DNA of 14,789 bases from the NCBI GenBank assembly GCA_963517805.1, contig CAUQHD010000022.1:1-14789 (forward strand), given 5' to 3'. The notes under the pieces were generated by a model that was given only the letters and a program-made list of their open reading frames with translations, was not told the DNA's origin and did no database searches. Made by a program: the position numbers and the translations under genes. Positions 1 to 7,167 of the stretch are shown here, one piece after another (position 1 is the stretch's first letter; each line of letters starts with the position of its first letter). The DNA is from JABCPE02 sp963517805 (lineage in GTDB: Bacteria > Bacteroidota > Bacteroidia > Flavobacteriales > Weeksellaceae).

Positions 1-122
1 CCTCTATAGGTACCTGCAACCACCTCCGAACCTATCACAGCCACCTCTATAGGTACCTGCAACCACCTCTGAACCTATCGCGACCACCTTAATAGGCACC
101 TGCAACCACCTTTGAACCTATC
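1..122. repeat. 43-bp tandem repeat array (array A), cut by the window edge
   Basis: About 2.8 copies of a 43-bp unit begin at 1, 44 and 87. Copies 1 and 2 are nearly identical; copy 3 is more diverged. Each copy has a short inverted repeat, ATAGGT and ACCTAT, at 6-11/30-35 and 49-54/73-78, reduced to ATAGG/CCTAT at 92-96/117-121. On the minus strand the unit splits into two similar halves of about 22 and 21 bp, both starting GAGGTGG. The period is not a multiple of three, so it is not a coding repeat. The array lies at the 3' end of metH, whose stop codon (118-120) is inside copy 3. The left end is outside the window. It shares ordered words with the array at 6899-7152. Confidence 0.9.
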
Positions 123-2814
123 TTCCCTCGTTTTGGTCTGGTCTATCCGTATGTTCTCCTGCCAAAATAGGATTCAACCATTTTCTAGCAAATTCCTCAT
201 CTACGCCCTTTCTTTTGGTATAATCTTTCAGCTGGTCTTCACAGATTTTACCAACTCCGAAATATTTTGCCTTTGCATTAGCGAAATAATACCCCGAAAC
301 CGCCGCCGTAGGATACATCGCCAGACCAGCATCCATCAGCTCTATATCGATAGTCTCTTTCACTTTCAGAAGTTCCCAAATGGTAGCCCTTTCCAAATGG
401 TCTGGACATGCTGGATAGCCAGGTGCAGGGCGGATACCCTTGTATTCCTCATCTATCAACTCCTCATTGCTAAGGCTTTCATCCGCTGCATATCCCCAAT
501 ATTCTTTTCTCACTTTCCAATGCAGAAATTCCGCAAACGCCTCCGCAAACCTATCCGCCAGAGCCTTCGCCATGATGGTGGAATAATCATCATTTTGGGC
601 TTCATAATATTTCACCAATTCATCCGTACCAAAACCAGCCGTCACTGCGAAAGCGCCTATATAGTCTTGTTTCTCAGAACTTTGCGGTGCTATAAAGTCC
701 GACAAGGCGAAATACTCCTTCCCTGCTGATTTTTTCAACTGCTGGCGAAGTGTTCGGAAAACGAATTCCTCTCCATCTTTATCTAAAATAATATCATCTC
801 GGTCGTTAGAATTAGCTGGGAAAAGCCCAAAAATAGCCTTGGCTTTAAGCAGTTTTTCATTTAGAATTTTATCTAAAATCACCTGTGCATCAGCCCAAAG
901 CTCACGAGCCTGCTCTCCTACTTTTTCATCTTCTAAAATATCTGGATATCTACCGTGCAAATCCCAGCTTCGGAAAAACGGAGACCAATCCACGAAAGGA
1001 AGAAGCTCACGGAAATCCTGATCTTCAATCACTGTAATTCCTAATTTTTTAGGCTTAATGATGGTTTCGTTTTCCCAGTCTATTTTAAATCTCTTTTCTC
1101 TCGCTTCCTCTATGGATACATATTCTTTGTCTGTCTGTCTCGCCAAAAATTTCTCCCTAAACTCATCATACTCTTTCTTAAGCTCTTTTTTGTATTCAGC
1201 AGATCTTTCTTCGCTCAATAGCGAATTTACTATATTCACCGTTCGCGAGGCATCTCCGCCATGCACGACTGTATTGTGGTATTTTGGTGCAATTTTCACA
1301 GCGGTATGGGCTTTGGAAGTCGTCGCTCCTCCTACCAGCAGCGGAAAATCCAGATTTTGCCTGTCCAGTTCAGATGCCACATATTCCATTTCATCCAGAC
1401 TCGGCGTAATCAAACCACTCAGCCCAATGATATCCACCTTTTGTTCTATCGCTGTCTGAATGATTTTTTCACAAGGCACCATCACACCTAAATCTATGAT
1501 TTCATAGTTGTTACACGCTAGTACCACACCCACGATATTTTTACCAATATCATGGACATCGCCTTTCACCGTCGCCAAAAGAATTTTACCATTAGAAGGC
1601 TTGGAAGTGTCTTTTTCTGCCTCTATGAAAGGCTCTAAATAAGCCACTGCGCGTTTCATCACCCTTGCAGATTTTACCACTTGCGGAAGAAACATTTTTC
1701 CACTTCCGAAAAGGTCTCCCACCACGCTCATCCCAGTCATCAGATTAATTTCTATGACATCTAGCGGTCGCCGAGCTTCCTTCAAAGCCGCTTCCATATC
1801 CTCCTCTATGAATTTGTCCACGCCTTTTACCAGTGAATAGGTAATGCGTTCCTGCAAAGGCTGTTCGCGCCAAGACAGGTCTTCTACTTTTTCTTTTTTG
1901 ACTGATTTTACTTTTTCGGAATAGTCCAACAAACGCTCCGTAGCATCATCTCTTTGGTCTAGTATCACATCTTCTACTAGTTCCAAAAGGTCTTTTGGGA
2001 TTTCATCATAGACCTCCAGCATCGTAGGGTTTACAATTCCCATATTCATCCCTGCTTTTATGGCATGATACAGAAACACCGAGTGCATCGCTTCCCGCAC
2101 TGCATCATTTCCTCTAAACGAAAACGAAACATTAGAAACTCCACCACTCACAGACACATACGGAAGATTCTGGCGAACCCACCTTGTCGCTTCTATAAAA
2201 TCAATCGCATTTCGCCTATGCTCCTCCATTCCCGTAGCCACAGGGAAAATATTAAGGTCAAAAATAATATCCTCTGGCGGAAAACCTACCTTATCCACCA
2301 AGATTTTATACGAGCGCTCCGCTATCTCTATTCTTCGCTGGTAATTATCGGCTTGGCTCACTTCATCGAAAGCCATTACAATAACCGCCGCGCCGTATCT
2401 TTTTATAATTTTCGCTTGACGAATAAACTCCTCTTCTCCTTCCTTTAGACTGATGGAATTTACCACCGATTTTCCCTGAACCACCTGCAAACCAGCTTCT
2501 AAAATCTCCCAACGGGAAGAGTCTATCATAATCGGAATACGAGCAATATCAGGCTCTGAAGCTATCAGATTGAGAAATTTCACCATCGAGGCTTTCCCAT
2601 CTATCAGCCCGTCATCCATATTTACATCCAAAATCTGGGCTCCACCTTCCACCTGATTTCGGGCTATTTCTAAAGCTTCTGTAAAATTTCCTTCGCCTAT
2701 CAGTCTCAAAAATTTCTTCGACCCTGCTACATTCGTTCGTTCTCCTACATTCACAAAATTAGATTCTGGCGTAATTATGAGCGGCTCAAGCCCTGAAAGT
2801 TTTAAATATCTCAT
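118..2814 (-). CDS. metH: Methionine synthase, C-terminal part (folate, cobalamin and reactivation modules)
   Basis: This 898-residue protein carries the last three modules of B12-dependent methionine synthase. It takes methyl from 5-methyltetrahydrofolate onto cobalamin for transfer to homocysteine in the cytoplasm. Residues about 15-270 are the pterin-binding barrel (VGERTNVAGS at 23-32). About 315-540 are the cobalamin cap and Rossmann domain: DVHDIGKN at 419-426 with cobalt ligand His421, then GLSGLIT (464-470) and VGGATTS (494-500). About 570-898 are the S-adenosylmethionine reactivation domain with RPAPGYPACPDH at 795-806. The homocysteine/zinc module is missing here and is encoded at 4139-5134. 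The protein runs about 14 residues past the usual WLxPxL end, and its stop lies inside a repeat. A separate -7 box at 2846-2853 suggests its own promoter. The function is secure. Confidence 0.97.
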   Translation of the reverse strand: MRYLKLSGLEPLIITPESNFVNVGERTNVAGSKKFLRLIGEGNFTEALEIARNQVEGGAQILDVNMDDGLIDGKASMVKFLNLIASEPDIARIPIMIDSSRWEILEAGLQVVQGKSVVNSISLKEGEEEFIRQAKIIKRYGAAVIVMAFDEVSQADNYQRRIEIAERSYKILVDKVGFPPEDIIFDLNIFPVATGMEEHRRNAIDFIEATRWVRQNLPYVSVSGGVSNVSFSFRGNDAVREAMHSVFLYHAIKAGMNMGIVNPTMLEVYDEIPKDLLELVEDVILDQRDDATERLLDYSEKVKSVKKEKVEDLSWREQPLQERITYSLVKGVDKFIEEDMEAALKEARRPLDVIEINLMTGMSVVGDLFGSGKMFLPQVVKSARVMKRAVAYLEPFIEAEKDTSKPSNGKILLATVKGDVHDIGKNIVGVVLACNNYEIIDLGVMVPCEKIIQTAIEQKVDIIGLSGLITPSLDEMEYVASELDRQNLDFPLLVGGATTSKAHTAVKIAPKYHNTVVHGGDASRTVNIVNSLLSEERSAEYKKELKKEYDEFREKFLARQTDKEYVSIEEAREKRFKIDWENETIIKPKKLGITVIEDQDFRELLPFVDWSPFFRSWDLHGRYPDILEDEKVGEQARELWADAQVILDKILNEKLLKAKAIFGLFPANSNDRDDIILDKDGEEFVFRTLRQQLKKSAGKEYFALSDFIAPQSSEKQDYIGAFAVTAGFGTDELVKYYEAQNDDYSTIMAKALADRFAEAFAEFLHWKVRKEYWGYAADESLSNEELIDEEYKGIRPAPGYPACPDHLERATIWELLKVKETIDIELMDAGLAMYPTAAVSGYYFANAKAKYFGVGKICEDQLKDYTKRKGVDEEFARKWLNPILAGEHTDRPDQNEGR

Positions 2815-2845
2815 GTATACTGGTTATTTTCAGTTAAAAAGCCTT

Positions 2846-2853
2846 CAAAGTTA
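2846..2853 (-). promoter_or_regulatory. Candidate -7 box for metH C-terminal part
   Basis: On the minus strand this reads TAACTTTG, matching the Bacteroidota -7 consensus TAnnTTTG. It lies 31 bp before the metH start codon, between that gene and the ompA terminator. The -33 region is only a T-run, so support comes from the -7 box and position alone. If real, it uncouples this half of metH from ompA transcription. Confidence 0.5.
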
Positions 2854-2871
2854 AGTCTTTTAAAAAACATA

Positions 2872-2906
2872 AAAAATAGGAAGGTAAAATTTACCTTCCT
2901 ATTTTT
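2872..2906 (-). terminator. Intrinsic terminator of ompA
   Basis: A perfect 17-bp inverted repeat (2872-2888 and 2890-2906, one central base) has the core AGGAAGGTAAA. On the minus strand it follows the ompA stop by 22 bp and runs into T-rich sequence. It should end most ompA transcripts before metH. Confidence 0.88.
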
Positions 2907-2928
2907 ATGAACATTGAACAATTTTCAA

Positions 2929-4059
2929 TTACTCTTTAATTGTTGCAATACTTACTCTGTTCCAATCTGGCTCTGAGAACATGTGACCGATACCTTCTCC
3001 TTCTGCTACGATACGCTCAGCATCAATTTTGTATTGCTTGATAAGAACTGCTTTAACTGCTTCTGCACGAGCTTTAGCGATTCTTTCGTTAACTTCGATA
3101 CTTCCTTCTGGTGAAGCAAATCCTTTGATAACAACTTTACTGTTAGGATATTTTTTCAAATAAGTAGCAATTCTAGCTACATTCGGCTGCTGAGAAGGAG
3201 CGATGATAGTTTTTCCTTGTGCGAAAGTAACCACAGACTCTAATGTTCTCTTAGTTTCAACTATAGTTTCTTTTTGTGGTTTTCTGTTACGAGCATCTGC
3301 AAGTTCTTTTTCTAACTGATTGATTCTGTTTCTTGCATCTCTTAATTCTCTGTCTTTTTGGCTAAGTGCAGCAGAATTATCCTCCACTACAGGAACAGAA
3401 ACTGCTGGCTCATAAGCAGTAAAGTGATGAGCTCCGTTGCTTCCTTTAAATCTGTAAACAAGACCTAAACTTGCTTGTGTGTAAGAATTTAATGAATTAA
3501 GGCTGTTTGCATGTTGAGCAACAGGTTCATCTACTAGATATAAGATTGATGGACTAAGCTTAATAGCCCAAGCTTTAGAAGAACCTAAATTAAGCAAGAA
3601 ATTTGCTCCAAACTTAACTGACATTGCGCTGTAATCGTTATTTTCACCTGGGTTGAAAGAATGGAACCATCCTGGTCCTGCAACTGCTTCTACCTCAAAT
3701 TTACGAGGAGCTCCTTTGTAACCACCAAAGATGTTGCTAAGGTTAAAATTCCCCAACATAGCTACATTCACATGCTCAATAGCCAATGGATTATGACCTC
3801 CTCTCGCATTGTCATTGATGTATGCTGTACCATCTAACCCAAGACGGAAACTAGGAGAAATCTGTTTTCCTACTTCTACTCCGAAGTTAAATCTTGTAGA
3901 TTTAAAGAAAGGATACCCCGTAGTTGGAGTATATCCCCCTGCATTTACACCTACTTGCCAGTTATCAAAAAATTTACCATAACTGATTCCTTTAACACTT
4001 TGTGCATTAGCTGCTACTGCAGCACCTGCAAACATTACTGATAAGAAAATCTTCTTCAT
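2929..4059 (-). CDS. OmpA-family outer-membrane protein
   Basis: This 376-residue protein most likely links the outer membrane to peptidoglycan. Residues 1-20 are a signal peptide, probably cut near ANAQ-S. Residues about 25-205 look like an 8-strand beta-barrel with alternating aromatic strands. About 230-262 is a charged, coiled-coil-like linker (QKDRELRDARNRINQLEKEL). About 270-376 is the OmpA C-terminal domain, with GFASPEGSIEVNERIAKARA at 313-332 and DWNRVSI at 365-371. The usual GHTD acid is replaced by Ser in the ASPEG form, which occurs in other Bacteroidota OmpA proteins; Asn324 and Arg331 remain. The gene has its own -7 box and a strong terminator, so it is a separate unit, probably highly expressed. 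It separates the two halves of methionine synthase. Confidence 0.92.
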   Translation of the reverse strand: MKKIFLSVMFAGAAVAANAQSVKGISYGKFFDNWQVGVNAGGYTPTTGYPFFKSTRFNFGVEVGKQISPSFRLGLDGTAYINDNARGGHNPLAIEHVNVAMLGNFNLSNIFGGYKGAPRKFEVEAVAGPGWFHSFNPGENNDYSAMSVKFGANFLLNLGSSKAWAIKLSPSILYLVDEPVAQHANSLNSLNSYTQASLGLVYRFKGSNGAHHFTAYEPAVSVPVVEDNSAALSQKDRELRDARNRINQLEKELADARNRKPQKETIVETKRTLESVVTFAQGKTIIAPSQQPNVARIATYLKKYPNSKVVIKGFASPEGSIEVNERIAKARAEAVKAVLIKQYKIDAERIVAEGEGIGHMFSEPDWNRVSIATIKE

Positions 4060-4088
4060 TTTTAACTAATTTTACTAAATTAACGATG

Positions 4089-4096
4089 CAAATATA
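4089..4096 (-). promoter_or_regulatory. Candidate -7 box for ompA
   Basis: On the minus strand this reads TATATTTG, an exact TAnnTTTG match, 29 bp before the ompA ATG. A TTTG lies 14 bp upstream, closer than the usual 17-23 bp, so the -33 element is uncertain. The surrounding 79-bp spacer is very AT-rich, as expected for a strong promoter. Confidence 0.6.
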
Positions 4097-4138
4097 CATT
4101 TTATTTTATACAAACATAATTTTTTAACAGTTTTTAAG

Positions 4139-5134
4139 CTATTTTCGCGGTTTATAGTCTTTTGCAAGGCCTGCAAGAGCCTTTATATGCTCTGGTGTAG
4201 TTCCACAGCAACCACCGATAATGTTTATCAATCCTTTATCTAAATACTCTTTTATCTGCTCTGCCATCTGCTCAGGAGTTTCATCATACTGCCCAAAAGC
4301 ATTAGGAAGTCCAGCATTTGGGTGTGCGGAAATCCTAAAACGAGTTTGTGGAGCAATAGCCTCTAAATAAGGAACAAGCTGTTTTGCACCCAAAGCACAA
4401 TTAAACCCAATACTCAGCAAATCCAAATGAGAAACCGAAATAAGGAAAGCCTCCGCCGTTTGTCCGCTCAAGGTACGCCCAGAGGCATCGGTAATAGTCC
4501 CTGAAACCATCGTAGGAATGCGGATTCCTCTCTCCTCCTGAATTTCATCAATCGCGAAAAGAGCTGCCTTTGCATTGAGCGTATCAAAAACCGTTTCCAC
4601 CAAAAGAATATCTGCTCCGCCATCTAATAACGCTTCCGCCTGTTGTTTGTAAGCTTTTCTAAGTTCATCGAAAGTAATGGCTCTGTAACTTGGGTCATTC
4701 ACATCTGGGCTGAGACTGGCAGTTTTATTCGTAGGCCCAATAGAACCCGCCACAAATCTCGGTTTATCTGGAGTTTTAGCGGTATAATCATCACATGCTT
4801 TTCGGGCAAGTTTTGCAGATTCATAGTTGAGCTGATAAACGAAATCCTCCATATGGTAGTCTGCCATCGCAATGGTTGTGCTGGAAAAAGTATTGGTCTC
4901 TATAATGTCCGCCCCTGCCTCCAGATACTGCCTGTGGATTTCATCTATCACGCTGGGCTTGGTAATGGAGAGCATATCATTATTTCCTTTCACAGGATAC
5001 TCCCAATCACGAAACTGCTCTCCGCGATAGTCTTCTTCGGTAAGATTATACTTCTGAATCATGGTTCCCATGGCTCCATCCAGAATCAAAATATGCTCCG
5101 AAAGTGCTTTATACAATGCTTCTGTGTTCTTCAT
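4139..5134 (-). CDS. metH: Methionine synthase, N-terminal homocysteine-methyltransferase module
   Basis: This 331-residue protein is the homocysteine-binding, zinc-dependent barrel of methionine synthase. It activates homocysteine and receives methyl from methylcobalamin held by the partner protein at 118-2814. The start has the classic LDGAMGTMIQ at 18-27. The zinc cysteines are all present: Cys246 in FNCALG, and Cys309-Cys310 in IIGGCCGTTPEH (305-316). GSIGPTNKTAS (130-140) is another family motif. The length fits a complete stand-alone module, and the frame ends cleanly with TAG, so this is a split gene rather than a truncated one. A betaine- or S-methylmethionine-dependent enzyme is possible from this domain alone, but the partner nearby favours MetH. 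ompA lies between the halves. No cobalamin riboswitch is visible upstream. Confidence 0.93.
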   Translation of the reverse strand: MKNTEALYKALSEHILILDGAMGTMIQKYNLTEEDYRGEQFRDWEYPVKGNNDMLSITKPSVIDEIHRQYLEAGADIIETNTFSSTTIAMADYHMEDFVYQLNYESAKLARKACDDYTAKTPDKPRFVAGSIGPTNKTASLSPDVNDPSYRAITFDELRKAYKQQAEALLDGGADILLVETVFDTLNAKAALFAIDEIQEERGIRIPTMVSGTITDASGRTLSGQTAEAFLISVSHLDLLSIGFNCALGAKQLVPYLEAIAPQTRFRISAHPNAGLPNAFGQYDETPEQMAEQIKEYLDKGLINIIGGCCGTTPEHIKALAGLAKDYKPRK

Positions 5135-5143
5135 TCTACTTTG

Positions 5144-5151
5144 CTAAATTA
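5144..5151 (-). promoter_or_regulatory. Weak -7 box candidate for the metH N-terminal part
   Basis: On the minus strand this reads TAATTTAG, one base off TAnnTTTG, with a TTG (5174-5176) 22 bp upstream. The predicted start site would leave a leader of only a few bases. The match is weak. Confidence 0.3.
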
Positions 5152-5185
5152 TTTATTCAAAACCAATAATTCTCAATTTATTTAA

Positions 5186-5193
5186 TACATTTG
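5186..5193 (+). promoter_or_regulatory. Candidate -7 box for the small exported protein
   Basis: TACATTTG matches TAnnTTTG and lies 17 bp before the ATG at 5211, giving a short leader. No clear TTG is seen 17-23 bp upstream. Confidence 0.5.
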
Positions 5194-5210
5194 TAGTAAA
5201 TTATTTACAA

Positions 5211-5615
5211 ATGAAAAGATTTATTTTCCTTTTAGCCTTCTTCCCGATGTTTGTTTCTGCTCAAGAAAACAGAATCGGCGGAAGAATAGCCTATACTCAT
5301 ACCAATAAATCTTATAACTTTGGGTTTGGAGGAGTTTCTTTCAATACCGACCCTGATTATGCAGGAGTGACAACCTACGCAGGAGCCCATTTTGGAGCCC
5401 ATCATTCTAAACTAAAAGTAGTCCCCGAAGTAGGCATGGAAGTGTACTTCCTACTGGCAGGAGCAGGAATTTCCCTCAATACCGAGGCCATACAGCCCCG
5501 CATAGGTATTTCTGCCTTTAATTTTGGACAAATACACTTCGGGTATTCTGTTCCTTTCTTTAAAAAATCGGTTTTCAGAGGCTTTACTTTTACAGCGGTA
5601 TTCAATCTGTATTAA
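5211..5615 (+). CDS. Small exported protein, probable outer-membrane beta-barrel, function unknown
   Basis: This 134-residue protein begins with a clear signal peptide (KR, then FIFLLAFFPMFVSA, probable cut after SAQ at about residue 18). The mature part of about 116 residues is rich in Gly and aromatic residues in alternating patterns (for example YNFGFGGVSF, GQIHFGYSV) and ends in FNLY. A terminal aromatic residue is typical of barrel proteins recognised by BamA. No catalytic motif or lipobox is visible. It is short for a barrel, so it may form a small barrel or an oligomer. It is transcribed divergently from the metH N-terminal gene over a 76-bp spacer and converges on ychF across a hairpin. 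I do not recognise the family. That it is a real gene is supported by the signal peptide, promoter box and terminator. Confidence 0.8.
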   Translation: MKRFIFLLAFFPMFVSAQENRIGGRIAYTHTNKSYNFGFGGVSFNTDPDYAGVTTYAGAHFGAHHSKLKVVPEVGMEVYFLLAGAGISLNTEAIQPRIGISAFNFGQIHFGYSVPFFKKSVFRGFTFTAVFNLY

Positions 5616-5647
5616 ACTTAACAAAATCCCAAATTTCAGTGATAAAC

Positions 5648-5677
5648 AAATCCCCTGCCTTCATTCGGCGGGGATTT
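5648..5677. terminator. Bidirectional terminator between the small exported gene and ychF
   Basis: AAATCCCC plus GCC (5648-5659, one bulged T at 5656) pairs with GGC plus GGGGATTT (5667-5677) around a 7-base loop. It sits in the 67-bp gap between converging genes and can serve both strands. The following T-tracts are only moderate. Confidence 0.8.
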
Positions 5678-5682
5678 ATTAT

Positions 5683-6774
5683 CTAAACATTAAACCTAAA
5701 ATGCATGATATCTCCATCCTGCACGATATATTCTTTTCCTTCTACGGAGAGTTTTCCAGCTTCTTTCACTTTCAACTCAGAGCCGTAGTGCAGGAAGTCT
5801 TCATATTTCATGACTTCAGCACGAATGAAACCTTTTTCAAAGTCAGAGTGGATGACTCCCGCTGCCTGAGGCGCTGTCCAGCCGATACCGATAGTCCATG
5901 CCCTTACTTCCTTCACGCCTGCCGTGAAATAAGTCTGCAGTTTCAGAAGGTGGTATGCCTGGCGGATCAGCCTATTTACCCCTGGTTCTTCCAATCCCAA
6001 TTCTTCCAAGAAAATCTGGCGTTCTTCGTAAGTTTCCAATTCATTGATATCCGCTTCTATCTGAGCTGCCAAAACTAAGGTATCCGAACCCTCTTTTTTA
6101 GCCATTTCTTCTATCTTTTCAATCCAAGGATTTCCGTTTTTGATGGCGTTTTCATCCACATTGCAGACATAAAGCACGGGCTTCTTGGTCAAGAGCTGAA
6201 TTTCATCTATAATCGGCTGAGAAAACTCATCTACAGGGAATTCTCTGGCATTTCTACCGCTTTCTATAAATTCGCTCAGCTTTACCAATGTTTCATAAGC
6301 AAGCACATCTTCCCTCTTCCCAGATTTCACCTGTTTTTTCGCCTTTTCTATGGCTTTTCCAAGCGTTTCCAAATCCTTCAGTTGGAGTTCTATATCTATA
6401 ATATCTTTGTCTCTGAGCGGATCTACGGAGCCTTCTACATGGACAATATTTCCATTCTCAAAGCAACGCAGCACATGGATAATGGCCTCACACTCTCTGA
6501 TATTCGCCAAGAACTGATTGCCCAGCCCCTCGCCTTTGCTCGCTCCTTTTACCAGCCCTGCAATATCTACAATCTCTACCACAGCTGGCAGGACGCGTTC
6601 CGGTTTTACGATCTTCTCTAATTCAAAAAGCCTCGGGTCTGGCACAGAAACCGTTCCTACATTGGGCTCTATCGTGCAGAAAGGATAGTTTGCAGACTGA
6701 GCTTTGGCATTACTGAGACAATTAAACAAGGTTGATTTCCCTACATTGGGCAATCCTACAATTCCACATTTCAT
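5683..6774 (-). CDS. ychF: Redox/ribosome-associated ATPase YchF (OLA1 family)
   Basis: This 363-residue protein is the universal Obg-related P-loop NTPase YchF, which binds ribosomes and in studied species prefers ATP. The G1 loop GLPNVGKS is at 7-14 and DIAG (G3) at 70-73. The G4 position reads NVDE (205-208) instead of the GTPase NKxD, as expected for this family, where that change allows ATP use. The insertion helices are at about 125-200, and the C-terminal TGS domain at about 280-363 ends GDIMHFRFNV. Length and start match the family (E. coli YchF has 363 residues). It is a single gene with a -7 box 55 bp upstream and a terminator just after the stop. Nothing looks damaged. Confidence 0.97.
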   Translation of the reverse strand: MKCGIVGLPNVGKSTLFNCLSNAKAQSANYPFCTIEPNVGTVSVPDPRLFELEKIVKPERVLPAVVEIVDIAGLVKGASKGEGLGNQFLANIRECEAIIHVLRCFENGNIVHVEGSVDPLRDKDIIDIELQLKDLETLGKAIEKAKKQVKSGKREDVLAYETLVKLSEFIESGRNAREFPVDEFSQPIIDEIQLLTKKPVLYVCNVDENAIKNGNPWIEKIEEMAKKEGSDTLVLAAQIEADINELETYEERQIFLEELGLEEPGVNRLIRQAYHLLKLQTYFTAGVKEVRAWTIGIGWTAPQAAGVIHSDFEKGFIRAEVMKYEDFLHYGSELKVKEAGKLSVEGKEYIVQDGDIMHFRFNV

Positions 6775-6828
6775 ACTTTATTCTTTTTAGGCTTTTGTAT
6801 AAACCGATTTTACTATTTTTTGAAGGCA

Positions 6829-6836
6829 CAAAGATA
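6829..6836 (-). promoter_or_regulatory. Candidate -7 box for ychF
   Basis: On the minus strand this reads TATCTTTG, an exact TAnnTTTG match, 54 bp before the ychF ATG. It lies between the arms of a 9-bp inverted repeat, TAGGCTTTT (6788-6796) and AAAAGCCTA (6850-6858). The -33 region is T-rich without a clear TTTG. Confidence 0.5.
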
Positions 6837-6898
6837 ACCATAAAAAAAGAAAAGCCTATATTTTTTTGAGTTTTTGTGCTATAATCTTCTTACTTTAT

Positions 6899-7152
6899 GA
6901 CTACTAAATGAATACCCCTTACCCCCTTCCGAACGGGTCGACACCCATTAAATTAGTACCTCTTGACCACTAAATCAGTACCCCCTGACCCCTTCCGAAC
7001 GGGTCGATAACCATTAAGTTAGTACCCCTTGACCACTAAACTAATACCCCCTAACCACTTCCGAACGGGTCGATAACCACTAAGTCAGTACCCCTCGACC
7101 GCTAAACTAATACCCCCTGACCCGTTTGGAACAGGTCAGGGGGCATTCATTT
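6899..7152. repeat. 66-bp tandem repeat array (array B) with inverted terminal element
   Basis: Three full 66-bp units start at 6899, 6965 and 7031, and a partial fourth at 7097. Each unit splits into three 22-bp parts: two resemble each other (CACTAAATCAGTACC-like and CATTAAGTTAGTACC-like) and one carries CTTCCGAACGGGTC. In unit 2, GACCC and GGGTC bracket CTTCCGAAC as a small stem-loop. The array ends with one part in reversed orientation (7134-7152), so the outer edges AAATGAATACCCC (6906-6918) and GGGGCATTCATTT (7140-7152) are inverted repeats with one mismatch. Copies abut without unique spacers. It lies just after the odhB stop. Confidence 0.92.
7104..7152 (-). terminator. Strong hairpin after odhB, probable terminator of the odhAB operon
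   Basis: A perfect 10-bp GC-rich inverted repeat, CCCCCTGACC (7113-7122) and GGTCAGGGGG (7134-7143), encloses an 11-base loop. Pairing extends to 19-base arms (7104-7122 with 7134-7152) with three mismatches. On the minus strand it begins 16 bp past the odhB stop. No T-run follows, so it may block 3'-exonucleases or act only partly as a terminator. Confidence 0.6.
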
Positions 7153-7167
7153 GACATACTCTACGCT

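Larger units (their letters stand above)
6775..7167. other. 393-bp intergenic region between ychF and odhB
   Basis: The ychF-proximal part (6775-6898) is AT-rich and holds the ychF promoter. The rest (6899-7152) is a GC-richer tandem array with a fold-back end. All six frames contain stops within each repeat unit and no credible gene is present. Confidence 0.9.

Noticed and set aside
112..729. 205-residue plus-strand reading frame
   Set aside because: It is antisense to metH, low in complexity and unlike any family I know; metH is well supported on the other strand.
2065..2448. 127-residue plus-strand reading frame
   Set aside because: Shadow of metH; no promoter box and no plausible domain.
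4643..5185. 180-residue plus-strand reading frame
   Set aside because: It is antisense to the metH N-terminal gene and runs across its promoter region; it has no recognisable motifs.
5202..5206. Shine-Dalgarno sites
   Set aside because: No AGGAGG-like motif precedes any start here; this fits Bacteroidota, so absence was not used against gene calls.
5135..5210. Cobalamin or SAM riboswitch before the metH N-terminal gene
   Set aside because: The 76-bp spacer is too short and too AT-rich, with no B12-box-like or SAM-type core visible.
6899..7152. CRISPR array
   Set aside because: The 66-bp units abut and diverge gradually; there are no unique spacers between identical repeats, and no cas genes are nearby.
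6899..7152. Coding repeat protein (66 bp equals 22 codons)
   Set aside because: Each unit contains stop codons in all three frames checked on both strands.
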